Source: Comamonas sp. lk
GTDB lineage: Bacteria > Pseudomonadota > Gammaproteobacteria > Burkholderiales > Burkholderiaceae_C
Length of the DNA stretch: 64,000 nucleotides
Reading direction: 5' to 3'
Assembly (NCBI GenBank): GCA_945925985.1
Contig: CAMELV010000001.1
Location: forward strand, 124,001-188,000
In this document: positions 37,690 through 46,272 of the stretch, piece by piece
How positions within the stretch are numbered: the first letter of the stretch is position 1
How the letters are laid out: each line of letters begins with the position of its first letter
The notes under the pieces: generated by a model
Seen by the model: only the letters and a program-made list of their open reading frames with translations
What the model was told of the DNA's origin: nothing
Database searches by the model: none
Made by a program: the position numbers and the translations under genes

Positions 37690-38961
37690 TCAGGGTTTGG
37701 CGCCGGCGCGGTAGGCTTTCTCTGCGGCCGCCAGTGCCTCTGCGGGTGTCGCCTTATTGGACACCACTTGTTCCACGGCGCGGGCCAATGTGGCATTCAA
37801 GAAGTCTGGATTGTCCGGCCAGTTGAATTTGAGCGGATTTTGCGCTGCGTACTCCAGCGCCCAGCCGATGTGCGGACTCTTGGCCATTGCTGGTGAAGTT
37901 GCGATGCTGCGTCGCACGGGCAGATAACCGGCCTCTGTGGCTTGAAACAATTGCATCTCAGCGGATGTCCAATGCGCGATCAATCTCAATGCGGCGTCGC
38001 GGTTGGGCGATGCCTTGGGAACGCCCAGGGTCCAACCGCTGACAAAGGCCGGCGCCTTCACCTTGGGGTCGAGACCAAGCGGCTCCATCATTTGATAGTT
38101 GTCACCCAAGCCTGACTTTTCCCGAATGAACTGCAGACGGTGGGTTGCCTTGGCGATGAAAACGGTGCGCCCGCCCTCGGCAAATTGCTGCACTTCCGAG
38201 TCGCCCATCAGGGCCGCGTCCAGCGTCATGACTTTTTGCTTGTGCACCATGTCATGAATCAGGCTCATGAGGCGTACCATCTGCGGCGAATTGAATTCTG
38301 GGCTTCCGTCGTCCTTGATAATCTTGGCGCCCATAGCGACGGCTGTGGGTATAAACCAGGCCATGCCCGCGTCAGGGTTGGTGGACTTGAACCCAAGGCC
38401 CATGCCAATGCGCCCTTCAGCCCCGAGCTTGCCGGCAACTTCCACCATTTCAGGCAGAGTTTTGGGCACAGCCAGGCCAGCCTTGTCGAGCAGGTCTTTG
38501 CGGTACATCACGCCGTGCACCCGCATTTCCCAGGGTACGGCATAGTTTTGCCCCTTGGCGTCCTTGGCTTCCGGGAACATCACCAGATCGTTGGCCGGGG
38601 TGGTCTTTGCAAGTTGATCGTCCAGCGCACTCAGGGTTCCGGCAGCAATGTGGGTCTGCAAATTGGGCGAATAGAGCATGACCACATCGGGAACGCGTCC
38701 AGCGCGCGCGCCGCGCAGCAGTTGCGGACTGATCTCCTGCCATTGAATGACACTGGCTTTGACCTTGATAGTCGGGTTGGCTGCTTCAAACGTGGTAATC
38801 ACGTGCTTGAGCGCCTTGGACCGGGAATTGTCCTGGGTTGGATCCAAAAAGGTCCATAGCTCAATGGTTTTTTGAGCTTGCGCCATTAGCGCATTGGGCG
38901 CCAGCAAAGCCGCACCGAGGCCTATCCCTAAAGCCAGGCGCCGCGTTAGATTCAATGTCAT
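37690..38961 (-). CDS. ABC sugar transporter substrate-binding protein
   Basis: 423-aa periplasmic receptor of the MalE/UgpB family with a signal peptide (RRLALGIGLGAALLAPNALMAQA), then TIELWTFLDPTQDN. It includes RVPDVVMLYSPNLQTHIAAG and VPWEMRVHGVMYRKDLLDKAGL, a pattern typical of carbohydrate receptors. ATG 38961 is preferred over 38967 because AAGGAG touches the first ATG but is 6 nt from the second. It pairs with the two permeases and the ATPase upstream. Confidence 0.92.
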   Translation of the reverse strand: MTLNLTRRLALGIGLGAALLAPNALMAQAQKTIELWTFLDPTQDNSRSKALKHVITTFEAANPTIKVKASVIQWQEISPQLLRGARAGRVPDVVMLYSPNLQTHIAAGTLSALDDQLAKTTPANDLVMFPEAKDAKGQNYAVPWEMRVHGVMYRKDLLDKAGLAVPKTLPEMVEVAGKLGAEGRIGMGLGFKSTNPDAGMAWFIPTAVAMGAKIIKDDGSPEFNSPQMVRLMSLIHDMVHKQKVMTLDAALMGDSEVQQFAEGGRTVFIAKATHRLQFIREKSGLGDNYQMMEPLGLDPKVKAPAFVSGWTLGVPKASPNRDAALRLIAHWTSAEMQLFQATEAGYLPVRRSIATSPAMAKSPHIGWALEYAAQNPLKFNWPDNPDFLNATLARAVEQVVSNKATPAEALAAAEKAYRAGAKP

Positions 38962-39033
38962 GTTCATCTCCTTGTTTCAGTAACTCTCAAATTAAGCTTG
39001 CAGACACGCCTGAGAGCTTGGCGAATCCACGAC

Positions 39034-39915
39034 CTACCCCTTGACCGCGCCACCGGTCAAACCTTGAATGAAAAACTTTTGCAAGCTTGCAAACAGCACC
39101 ACAACAGGCAATACCGAGATGACCATGCCCGCCATCAGCGGGCCCCACTCGATGCCCGTGTCCGTCACGAAGTAGTAAACGCCCACCTGGATCAGGCGAT
39201 GTTCGTCACCCAGCACCAAGGCATAGCCAATCAGGAACTCGTTCCAGACGGTCACGAAGACCAGCACCGCCGCAGCGCCCAGGCCGGGGCGCAACAGGGG
39301 TAGAACGATGCGATAAAAAACCGCAATCCGGCCGCAACCATCGATCCGGGCGGCCTCCTCCAGTTCAGCAGGAATACTGGCCACAAAACCCCGCAACAGC
39401 CAGACCAGGGTCGGTACGATCGTGGAGCAATAGACGATGACTAACACCGCATAGGTGTCATACAGGCCAACATCGACTGCGATCAGATAGAGGGGCACGA
39501 TGATCGAGATGCCTGGAATCATGATCGTGGTCCACATCAGAAAGAGCATGGTCTTTTTGCCAATGAAGCGGTGTCGTACCACTGCCCAGGCGGCGTGGGC
39601 CGACAGCGTGACGCCAATCAGCATCACGGCGAGGGTGACGCCCACTGTATTGAGCAGGTATCGGATGTACTTGGGGTTGTTCAAGACGGTCACATAGTGA
39701 TCAAACGTCAGGTTCCTGGGCATCCAGGTCGGAGGCCAGGTGCTCGCTTCGACCGCTGGCTTTAACGAGGTTGACAGGCCCCACAACAGTGGCAACAAGG
39801 CAAATGCGGCTGCTGCGATCAACGCCACGTAGGTGACGATATCAGTCGCGCGCTGGCCTTTTTTTCTCTGCTTGGGAACCGGCTCCCTGCTTGCTTTCCT
39901 GGGTTCAGTTGTCAT
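39034..39915 (-). CDS. ABC sugar transporter permease (MalG/AraQ type)
   Basis: 293-aa permease with six predicted helices. The cytoplasmic coupling motif is EAARIDGCGRIAVFYRIVLP (EAA loop). N-terminal basic residues precede the first helix. ATG 39915 overlaps the end of the other permease gene by 11 bp. Confidence 0.92.
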   Translation of the reverse strand: MTTEPRKASREPVPKQRKKGQRATDIVTYVALIAAAAFALLPLLWGLSTSLKPAVEASTWPPTWMPRNLTFDHYVTVLNNPKYIRYLLNTVGVTLAVMLIGVTLSAHAAWAVVRHRFIGKKTMLFLMWTTIMIPGISIIVPLYLIAVDVGLYDTYAVLVIVYCSTIVPTLVWLLRGFVASIPAELEEAARIDGCGRIAVFYRIVLPLLRPGLGAAAVLVFVTVWNEFLIGYALVLGDEHRLIQVGVYYFVTDTGIEWGPLMAGMVISVLPVVVLFASLQKFFIQGLTGGAVKG

Positions 39916-40843
39916 TGGATTTCTCACCACGGAGAACTCGGATGTACGCCAAGCTAAAGACCAGGTTCAATAAAAAAATAACCACTGCCGCCGCTGCCGC
40001 AATGCCCGTGTGGAAGTATTTGAATTCCTCCAGAAAAACGCGCAACGCCAAGGTCTCAGTGGCACCGACCGGGCCCCCGCCGGTCATGATGAACACCATC
40101 GTGACGTTGTTAAACGTATGCAGAGTTGTCAAAACCAGCACGACAAGCGTGGTGTTCCTCACCAAGGGAAGGGTGATGAGACGAAAGCGTTGCCAGGCGC
40201 CCGCGCCATCGATGCGCGCCGCCTCATAGAGTTCTGGGGGCACGGTCTGCAGCGCGGCAAGCACAAAGATCATCACCAGCGGGTAGGAGTGCCAGACGTT
40301 TGCCAGGATAAGTGCGGGCATGGCCAGTGAGGCGCTGGTGGTCGCGTTGGGTAAGGCGAGGCCGATAGGGATCAACATTTGTGCCAGGGGACTGAAGTTG
40401 CCATTCAGGAGCCATGCCCACAGCAGCGCGACAACGAGATTGGAAACCAGCCAGGGCAGGATCAACACGGTTCGGAAAAAGCTGCGAAAACGCAGCGGAC
40501 GATTCAGTGCGCAGGCCAGTGCAAAGCCCAGCGGCACGGCCAAAGCCACCGTGCCGGCCACAAATAGGAATGACTGCCACAGTGCAGCCAGTCCCTTGCT
40601 TTCCTCGAAGAAGCGGATGTAATTGCCAAGTCCAACAAAAGCACCCATACCCATGTGGTTCGCAGCACGAAAGCTCTGGGTGAGTGCATACAGCAAGGGC
40701 AGAAACGACACGGCAGCCACGAAAAGGAAGGCCGGCAAAAAGAAACCCAGTGGCAACAGCCGCTTGAGCAACTCTGACCGTCGCAAAGGGGTCGGACCCG
40801 CCGCGAGGGTGCCAGTTCCCACCATGGCTGGACGTCGACTCAT
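39905..40843 (-). CDS. ABC sugar transporter permease (MalF/UgpA type)
   Basis: 312-aa permease with about six helices and an EAA loop (YEAARIDGAGAWQRFRLITL). It partners the MalG-type permease. Its ATG overlaps the SDR stop (ATGA), so the dehydrogenase is embedded in the transporter operon. Confidence 0.92.
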   Translation of the reverse strand: MSRRPAMVGTGTLAAGPTPLRRSELLKRLLPLGFFLPAFLFVAAVSFLPLLYALTQSFRAANHMGMGAFVGLGNYIRFFEESKGLAALWQSFLFVAGTVALAVPLGFALACALNRPLRFRSFFRTVLILPWLVSNLVVALLWAWLLNGNFSPLAQMLIPIGLALPNATTSASLAMPALILANVWHSYPLVMIFVLAALQTVPPELYEAARIDGAGAWQRFRLITLPLVRNTTLVVLVLTTLHTFNNVTMVFIMTGGGPVGATETLALRVFLEEFKYFHTGIAAAAAVVIFLLNLVFSLAYIRVLRGEKSNDN

Positions 40844-41601
40844 GGCAAGTGCAGCCCACCGTCAACCATCAGATCCACACCGGTGATGTATCGCCCAGCT
40901 TGCGAGCACAACATCAAAGCGGCCCAGGCGCAGTCCTGCGGCGTGCCTGCTTGACCTGCAGGGATTCGGTCGAGCAAGTCACGATAGGCGTTGCTGTCGG
41001 CCTTTAAATCAGCATTCCGTTCGGTGTCGATCAATCCGGGCGCCAAGTTATTCACTGTCACACCAGATCTGGCGTAAAGCTTTGCCAGGTTTAGGGTGAG
41101 GTTCAGTTGAGCAGCTTTGGTAGCGGCATACACCGTCAGCGCCGGGTTGGGCCTGACCTGTTGCACGCTGCCTATCGTCAGGATGCGACCCCAGCCCCGT
41201 GCCGCCATGGCGGGTGCGGCGTGCTGCAGCAGTTGGTAACCTGCAAGCAGGTTGACCTGAATCTCCCGCTGAAAATGCGCCTCCTCTAGTGCCTCGAAAG
41301 CGCACCGGGTCTGGGTCGAGGCATTGAGCACCACGATATCGAGTTGACCAAGCAACATCTCCGCCTCTTGCGCCAGCTTAAGCCCCTGCCCGGATACGGC
41401 AAGATCGGCAGCGATCGGGACGCACCGCTGGCGGCAAACCGGCGGCAATGCGGCCACGCCGGCCTGCGCATCGGCCATGGTCTTGCCATGGAGCGCCACC
41501 CGCGCACCGCTTTGGGCCAATGCACTGGCAATGGCATGACCAATGCCACCGGATGCTCCCGTGACCAGCGCATGCCGTCCCGAAAGGTCAAGTGCAGCCA
41601 T
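40840..41601 (-). CDS. SDR family sugar dehydrogenase (probable)
   Basis: 253-aa classical SDR: TGASGGIG near residue 14, NNLAPG, catalytic Ser in TIGSVQQ, YAATK and a C-terminal GVDLMVDGG. ATG 41601 is used; a GTG at 41610 overlapping the ATPase stop (GTGA) is an equal alternative. Located between the ATPase and permease of a sugar ABC system and beside a sugar-acid dehydratase/aldolase pair, it probably oxidises the imported aldose to its lactone. This is inferred from context. Confidence 0.85.
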   Translation of the reverse strand: MAALDLSGRHALVTGASGGIGHAIASALAQSGARVALHGKTMADAQAGVAALPPVCRQRCVPIAADLAVSGQGLKLAQEAEMLLGQLDIVVLNASTQTRCAFEALEEAHFQREIQVNLLAGYQLLQHAAPAMAARGWGRILTIGSVQQVRPNPALTVYAATKAAQLNLTLNLAKLYARSGVTVNNLAPGLIDTERNADLKADSNAYRDLLDRIPAGQAGTPQDCAWAALMLCSQAGRYITGVDLMVDGGLHLP

Positions 41602-41606
41602 CACTG

Positions 41607-42674
41607 TCACAGCCGCATCTCCGTCGCGGCGTCAAAGATGCAGACGCGGTCAGTCTGGGGCTGCAGGTGCACCCGGTCCCCCGCTTTGTGGGCAACGCGC
41701 CCGGACACAGCCGCACAAATAGCTTGCTCGTTCTGGCCGTAGGTGCAATAAAGAAGAGTTTCTGAACCCGTCGACTCCACCGTGTTGACGGTGCAGGGTA
41801 TGCCGTCGGTCGCGTTGATCCGCAAATCCTGAGGGCGGACCCCATAGTGGATCGCGGCGCCCAGGCCCAGGGTCGATGTAAAGCCCAGCGGCAGCTCGAC
41901 CTGCACGCCAGGCTCCACAAGCGCATGCTGGGCGCCGAGGCTCGCAGACAGCAGGTTCATGGTGGGAGCGCCAAGAAACTGCGCAACAAACACATTGGTT
42001 GGCCGGTCGTAGACCTCGAACGGGCTGCCCACCTGCTCTACTCTCCCGTCACGCATCACCACAATGCGGTCAGCCAGCGTCATGGCCTCCATCTGGTCGT
42101 GGGTCACGTAGATGGAGGTCACACCCAGGCGGTTATGCAGCGCACGAATTTCGACGCGCATCTGTACCCTGAGTTTGGCGTCCAGGTTGGACAGGGGCTC
42201 ATCAAACAGGAACAGCTCGGTCTCTCGCACCAGAGCGCGCCCCATGGCCACGCGTTGGCGTTGTCCGCCCGATAACTCTTTGGGTAGTCTTTTCAGCAGA
42301 TCAGTGAGTCCGAGCACCTTGGCCGCTGCCGCGACTCGGCTGGTCATTTCCGGCTGCGGCATTTTCGCCATACGTAAGGCAAAGCCGATGTTCTCAGCCA
42401 CGTTCATGTGCGGGTACAAGGCATAGCTCTGGAACACCATGGCGACGTTTCTGTCACCGGGTTCTAGCGCGTTCACACGATGGCCGCCTACCAAAATATC
42501 ACCGGCATCTGCGTCTTCAAGGCCGGCGACGATGCGCAACAGGGTGGACTTGCCACAACCTGACGGACCCAACAGTACGAGGAACTCACCGTGGTGGATT
42601 GAAAGGTCCAAATCGTGCAACACGGCCACTGGTCCGAATGACTTTTTGACCCCACAAAGTTCCAACGACGCCAT
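41607..42674 (-). CDS. ABC sugar transporter ATP-binding protein (UgpC/MsmK type)
   Basis: 355-aa ATPase with Walker A GPSGCGKST, Q-loop FQSYALYPHM, signature LSGGQRQRVAMGRAL, Walker B LFLFDEPLSNLD, H-loop VTHDQMEAM and a C-terminal OB-fold (TOBE) domain. It is the first gene of the - strand sugar operon, directly downstream of the operator-rich divergent region. Confidence 0.95.
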   Translation of the reverse strand: MASLELCGVKKSFGPVAVLHDLDLSIHHGEFLVLLGPSGCGKSTLLRIVAGLEDADAGDILVGGHRVNALEPGDRNVAMVFQSYALYPHMNVAENIGFALRMAKMPQPEMTSRVAAAAKVLGLTDLLKRLPKELSGGQRQRVAMGRALVRETELFLFDEPLSNLDAKLRVQMRVEIRALHNRLGVTSIYVTHDQMEAMTLADRIVVMRDGRVEQVGSPFEVYDRPTNVFVAQFLGAPTMNLLSASLGAQHALVEPGVQVELPLGFTSTLGLGAAIHYGVRPQDLRINATDGIPCTVNTVESTGSETLLYCTYGQNEQAICAAVSGRVAHKAGDRVHLQPQTDRVCIFDAATEMRL

Positions 42675-42719
42675 CTGTATTCCTCACGAAAGCAATTAAG
42701 CCCGATTAATTAAGTATCA

Positions 42720-42789
42720 ACCAATTATTGACCAATCTACTAGGTATTTATACCAGGTCGCACTTCGTGTATTTTGGTTAAAATTGGTT
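42720..42789. promoter_or_regulatory. Divergent promoter/operator region of the sugar-acid module
   Basis: This AT-rich region holds two ACCAAT copies 11 bp apart (42720, 42731), a GGTAT-TT-ATACC palindrome (42743-42754) and two TTGGTT copies 10 bp apart (42774, 42784), i.e. inverted sets around a centre. GntR/FCD regulators commonly bind TGGT-N-ACCA-like palindromes, and a GntR gene lies at the end of the + strand operon. It probably controls both directions. Confidence 0.6.
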
Positions 42790-42813
42790 GAGTTTTTATG
42801 CAAGAGGTGTTTG

Positions 42814-43743
42814 ATGCTGCGTGGAGTTTTTCCTGTCCTTTCAACGCCATTCTTTTCAGACGGTCGGTGCGATGCGCGGTCGCTATCCCGTCTCGTCGCA
42901 CAAGTCGCACAGGCAAAGGCACCAGGATTTGTTTATCCGGCGATTGCCAGCGAGTTCGCCACCCTGTCCATGAGCGAGCGTGAGGGGATGGTTAGAGCGG
43001 CACTTGCGGGGGCGGCAGAGCATGGCTTGCAAGCCGTCATTGGAATTTCATCTGTCTCTGCGCTTGTATCTGCCACATTGGCGCAACAGGCCCTACACGG
43101 TGGCGCTGCCGCAGTGATGCTGATGGCGCCGCAGGCGGCGGGTGCCGATTCAGCTCAGATCGTCGAGTTTTTCTCTTTGGCCACTGTCGATTTGAATGGC
43201 TGTCCAGTCATTCTTCAAAATGCGCCGCCGCCGCTAGGCTCGTCCCTACCCGTTCCCGTCGTGCTCGAGGTGCTCAAGGCCTTGCCCGCCATTCGCTATG
43301 TGAAAGAGGAAAACCTGCCCTGCGGACAGCGGATGACCGCGTTGCTGGTTGGCGCACCAGCCTCTCTTTTGGGTGTCATGGGGGGCGCGGGTGGCCGCTT
43401 CGTGGTGGAAGAATATTTGCGCGGCGCCTGTGGGTCCATGCCGTCCTGCGAATTGGTCGAAGCTCACGTGGCGATGTGGGATCTTTTTCAGGGCGGGGAT
43501 GTGCCCGGAGCGCGGGCCATCTTGTCACGGTTGATGCCGCTGCTCAACATTGGGAGCGTCTTCCGGCAATCCTCGGTCAAGCGGGTTCTGGCCAAGCGCG
43601 GGCTGATCGAATCAGCCTATTTCCGCGATACCAACCCGACGCTCGACCCGCTCGATTGCAGCGAAATCGATACCATCGTGGCGGATCTCGGTGACTTGAT
43701 GAAGGCATTCATCGTCCCAGAAGAAGAAAAGGACCTGATATGA
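42814..43743 (+). CDS. DapA-family aldolase (dihydrodipicolinate synthase-like)
   Basis: 309-aa class I aldolase/lyase of the DHDPS/NAL family. The Schiff-base Lys is at about residue 164 (RYVKEENLP). In place of the usual YNxP segment with the catalytic Tyr it has QNAPPP, so it is unlikely to be a true DapA. Beside an IlvD/EDD dehydratase it most likely acts on a 2-keto-3-deoxy sugar acid, or a semialdehyde-forming variant. ATG 42814 has AAGAGGTG just upstream. The stop overlaps the next ATG (ATGA). Confidence 0.85.
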   Translation: MLRGVFPVLSTPFFSDGRCDARSLSRLVAQVAQAKAPGFVYPAIASEFATLSMSEREGMVRAALAGAAEHGLQAVIGISSVSALVSATLAQQALHGGAAAVMLMAPQAAGADSAQIVEFFSLATVDLNGCPVILQNAPPPLGSSLPVPVVLEVLKALPAIRYVKEENLPCGQRMTALLVGAPASLLGVMGGAGGRFVVEEYLRGACGSMPSCELVEAHVAMWDLFQGGDVPGARAILSRLMPLLNIGSVFRQSSVKRVLAKRGLIESAYFRDTNPTLDPLDCSEIDTIVADLGDLMKAFIVPEEEKDLI

Positions 43744-45479
43744 CAGCCGCCGGCCTGCCCAAAAAGACAGCGCAAGACTTGCGCAGTGCGCGCTGGTATG
43801 CCACCGACACCCGTATGGGGCATACGCACCGCCAGCGCACCTCTCAGGCGGGTTATTCACGAGACGACTACCTGGGCAAGCCGGTGATCGGGATCTTCAG
43901 CACTTGGAGTGACCTCAACCCCTGCCACATGCATTTCCGTGACCGGGTGGCCGACATCAAACGTGGCGTCTGGCAAGCCGGTGGTTTTCCAGTCGAAGTG
44001 CCTGTCACTTCGCTGGGCGAGCCGTTCATGAAGCCAACCACCGGCTTGTACCGAAACTTTCTCGCCATGGAGGTTGAGGAGATGTTGCGCTGCCATCCGA
44101 TTGATGGCGTGGTTCTGATGGGCGGCTGTGACAAAACGACCCCCGCCATGATCATGGGTGCAACCACTGTGAACCTGCCGGCTATCTTTGTGCCGGCAGG
44201 GCCAATGCTCACTGGACGGTGGCGCGGCGAGACGCTAGGTTCGGGCACGGACACCAGCAAGTGGTTTGCCGAACTCAAGGCCGGCACCATCAGCCGTAGC
44301 GAGTTTGATGACATGGAGCAAGCCGGCGCCCGTTCGGCCGGTCATTGCATGACCATGGGGACCGCTTCCACCATGACGGCGCTGGCCGATGTGCTGGGGT
44401 TGAGCCTGCCAGGGGTATCGTCGATCCCCGCCCCTGACTCACGCCACGCTCACATGTGCTCCCATTCAGGGCGCCGAATCGTGGAGATGGTTTGGTCAGA
44501 TGTGCGGCCGCGCCAGGTGCTGACCCGTGCTGCCTTTGGCAACGCCCTCGTCACCCTGATGGCGCTCGGGGGGTCAACCAACGCGGTCATCCATCTGCTG
44601 GCCATGGCTGGGCGGGCCGGAGTGCCGCTCAACCTCGCTGATTTTGACTTCCAGCAGCGCCCAATCCCCGTTTTGGCTGACATACGTCCCTCCGGCAAGT
44701 ACCTGATGGAGGATTTCTTTCACGCAGGCGGCCTGTTGGCCTTGCTCAGTGAATTGCGCGAAGATCTCGATTTAACGGCATTGGCCGTCAACGGCCAAAC
44801 GCTGGGCGAAAACCTTGCCGGTGCGCTGCGGGTGGGTGACGAGGTCATCCGACCGAGGTCGCAACCTGTCTACCCATCGGCAGGGCTCGCCGTGCTGCGT
44901 GGCACGCTGGCCCCGGATGGTGCGGTGATCAAGCGCTCGGCAGCCACAGCGTCGCTGCTGCGGCATACCGGCAGAGCGGTCGTTTTTGAGGGTCTGGAAG
45001 ACTTGACGAACAGAATAGACGATCCTACGCTGGATGTCGATGAAAGCTCAGTCCTTGTGCTCCGCAACGCCGGGCCTATAGGTGGTCCAGGCATGCCGGA
45101 GTGGGGTATGCTGCCGCTACCGCGCAAGCTGCTGGAAAAAGGTGTCCGAGACATGGTCCGCATTTCTGACGCGCGGATGAGCGGCACCCATTACGGTACG
45201 GTTGTGCTGCATGTCGCGCCGGAAGCTGCGGTGGGTGGACCACTCTCCCTTGTGCGGGATGGGGACTTGATTGAGTTGGATGTGGCTGCCGGCAAACTGG
45301 ATTTGCTGGTTGATGAGGCGATACTGGCTGAGCGTCGACAGGCCAACCCACTGCCAAATCCGGGTGCCAACCGGGGATGGCGACGCATTTTCAGCGACCA
45401 TGTGCTTCAGGCCGACCAAGGATGCGATCTGGACCTGCTGCTAGGGAACGAGGGATCGATCGAGCCAGAAATCAATTGA
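43740..45479 (+). CDS. IlvD/EDD-family sugar-acid dehydratase
   Basis: 579-aa iron-sulfur dehydratase. Three Cys that would hold a 2Fe-2S cluster are at about 62 (NPCHMHF), 130 (GGCDKTTPAM) and 203 (GHCMTMGTAS). The N-terminal RSARWYATD segment and length resemble L-arabonate/D-xylonate/D-galactonate-type dehydratases more than IlvD. It would convert an aldonate to the 2-keto-3-deoxy acid used by the adjacent aldolase. The exact sugar is not fixed by sequence. Confidence 0.9.
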   Translation: MTAAGLPKKTAQDLRSARWYATDTRMGHTHRQRTSQAGYSRDDYLGKPVIGIFSTWSDLNPCHMHFRDRVADIKRGVWQAGGFPVEVPVTSLGEPFMKPTTGLYRNFLAMEVEEMLRCHPIDGVVLMGGCDKTTPAMIMGATTVNLPAIFVPAGPMLTGRWRGETLGSGTDTSKWFAELKAGTISRSEFDDMEQAGARSAGHCMTMGTASTMTALADVLGLSLPGVSSIPAPDSRHAHMCSHSGRRIVEMVWSDVRPRQVLTRAAFGNALVTLMALGGSTNAVIHLLAMAGRAGVPLNLADFDFQQRPIPVLADIRPSGKYLMEDFFHAGGLLALLSELREDLDLTALAVNGQTLGENLAGALRVGDEVIRPRSQPVYPSAGLAVLRGTLAPDGAVIKRSAATASLLRHTGRAVVFEGLEDLTNRIDDPTLDVDESSVLVLRNAGPIGGPGMPEWGMLPLPRKLLEKGVRDMVRISDARMSGTHYGTVVLHVAPEAAVGGPLSLVRDGDLIELDVAAGKLDLLVDEAILAERRQANPLPNPGANRGWRRIFSDHVLQADQGCDLDLLLGNEGSIEPEIN

Positions 45480-45480
45480 C

Positions 45481-46206
45481 ATGGAAACGCCCCAACCGAA
45501 CGATGCTCCCAGCCCAGTCGATTCAGCCTTGACTGAAGTCGAACTCTACCGAAAAATTCGACGAATGCTGGACGATGGAAAGCTCGAACCCGGTGATCGT
45601 TTGCCTACAGAGCGGGAGTTCGCCAAGCGCTATGGGACCACGCGTCACCTGATTCGGCGGGCCATTCAACGGTTGGAGGGCGACCTTAGGGTGGTGCGGC
45701 ATGTGGGTCGGGGTACGTTTGTCAGATTGGACACACAGACTGAGGAGCAGGCCACTGAAGAGAATTCGGCGTCGAACACCGTGAGCCCGGTCGATGTCCT
45801 TGAAGCTAGGCTGGTGATTGAACCAGGCTTTGCAGATTTGCTTGTGGCCCGTGCCACTGCGAGTGATTTTCAGCGGCTAGATGCCTTGCTGCAGGCCATT
45901 GAGCGGGCCCAAGCGCAGCAGGATTTCCGCGAGGCTGGCTACCAATTTCACCTCGGACTGGCCCAAACGACCCGCAACCCCCTGCTGGTCAAGATATTCC
46001 GGATCGTGATCGAAGCCAGAGCCGCGGCTGGATGGGGCCGACTCAAAGGGCTGAACGACACAGCGCAAGCGCGGGCGGCGCAGGCCACCGCCAACCGTGC
46101 CATTTTGAGCGCCATCATGGAGCGCGACGCCGGCTTAACCAGAAAACTACTGCGCAATCACTTCGCTGCCATGCTCAGTGCGGTGGCCTTTCAGGAAGAG
46201 AATTAG
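45481..46206 (+). CDS. GntR-family transcriptional regulator (FCD/FadR type)
   Basis: 241-aa regulator with an N-terminal winged helix (LYRKIRRMLDDGKLEPGDRL, PTEREFAKRYGTTRHLIRRA) and a C-terminal all-helical FCD ligand domain (residues about 105-235; conserved FHLGLAQTTRNPLL, RNHFAAML). It starts one base after the dehydratase stop, so it is made with the pathway enzymes, probably senses a sugar acid and acts on the divergent operator region about 2.7 kb upstream. Confidence 0.9.
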   Translation: METPQPNDAPSPVDSALTEVELYRKIRRMLDDGKLEPGDRLPTEREFAKRYGTTRHLIRRAIQRLEGDLRVVRHVGRGTFVRLDTQTEEQATEENSASNTVSPVDVLEARLVIEPGFADLLVARATASDFQRLDALLQAIERAQAQQDFREAGYQFHLGLAQTTRNPLLVKIFRIVIEARAAAGWGRLKGLNDTAQARAAQATANRAILSAIMERDAGLTRKLLRNHFAAMLSAVAFQEEN

Positions 46207-46272
46207 CGCGTCCGGGCCGTAGGGTGTGTCGGGCCGGCCCTCTTTCAGGCATCGGCCGCGACAATACTCCCA

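Noticed and set aside
37653..46206. Complete arabinose-specific operon assignment
   Set aside because: Enzyme families fit several aldoses and aldonates; no residue I can see fixes the sugar.
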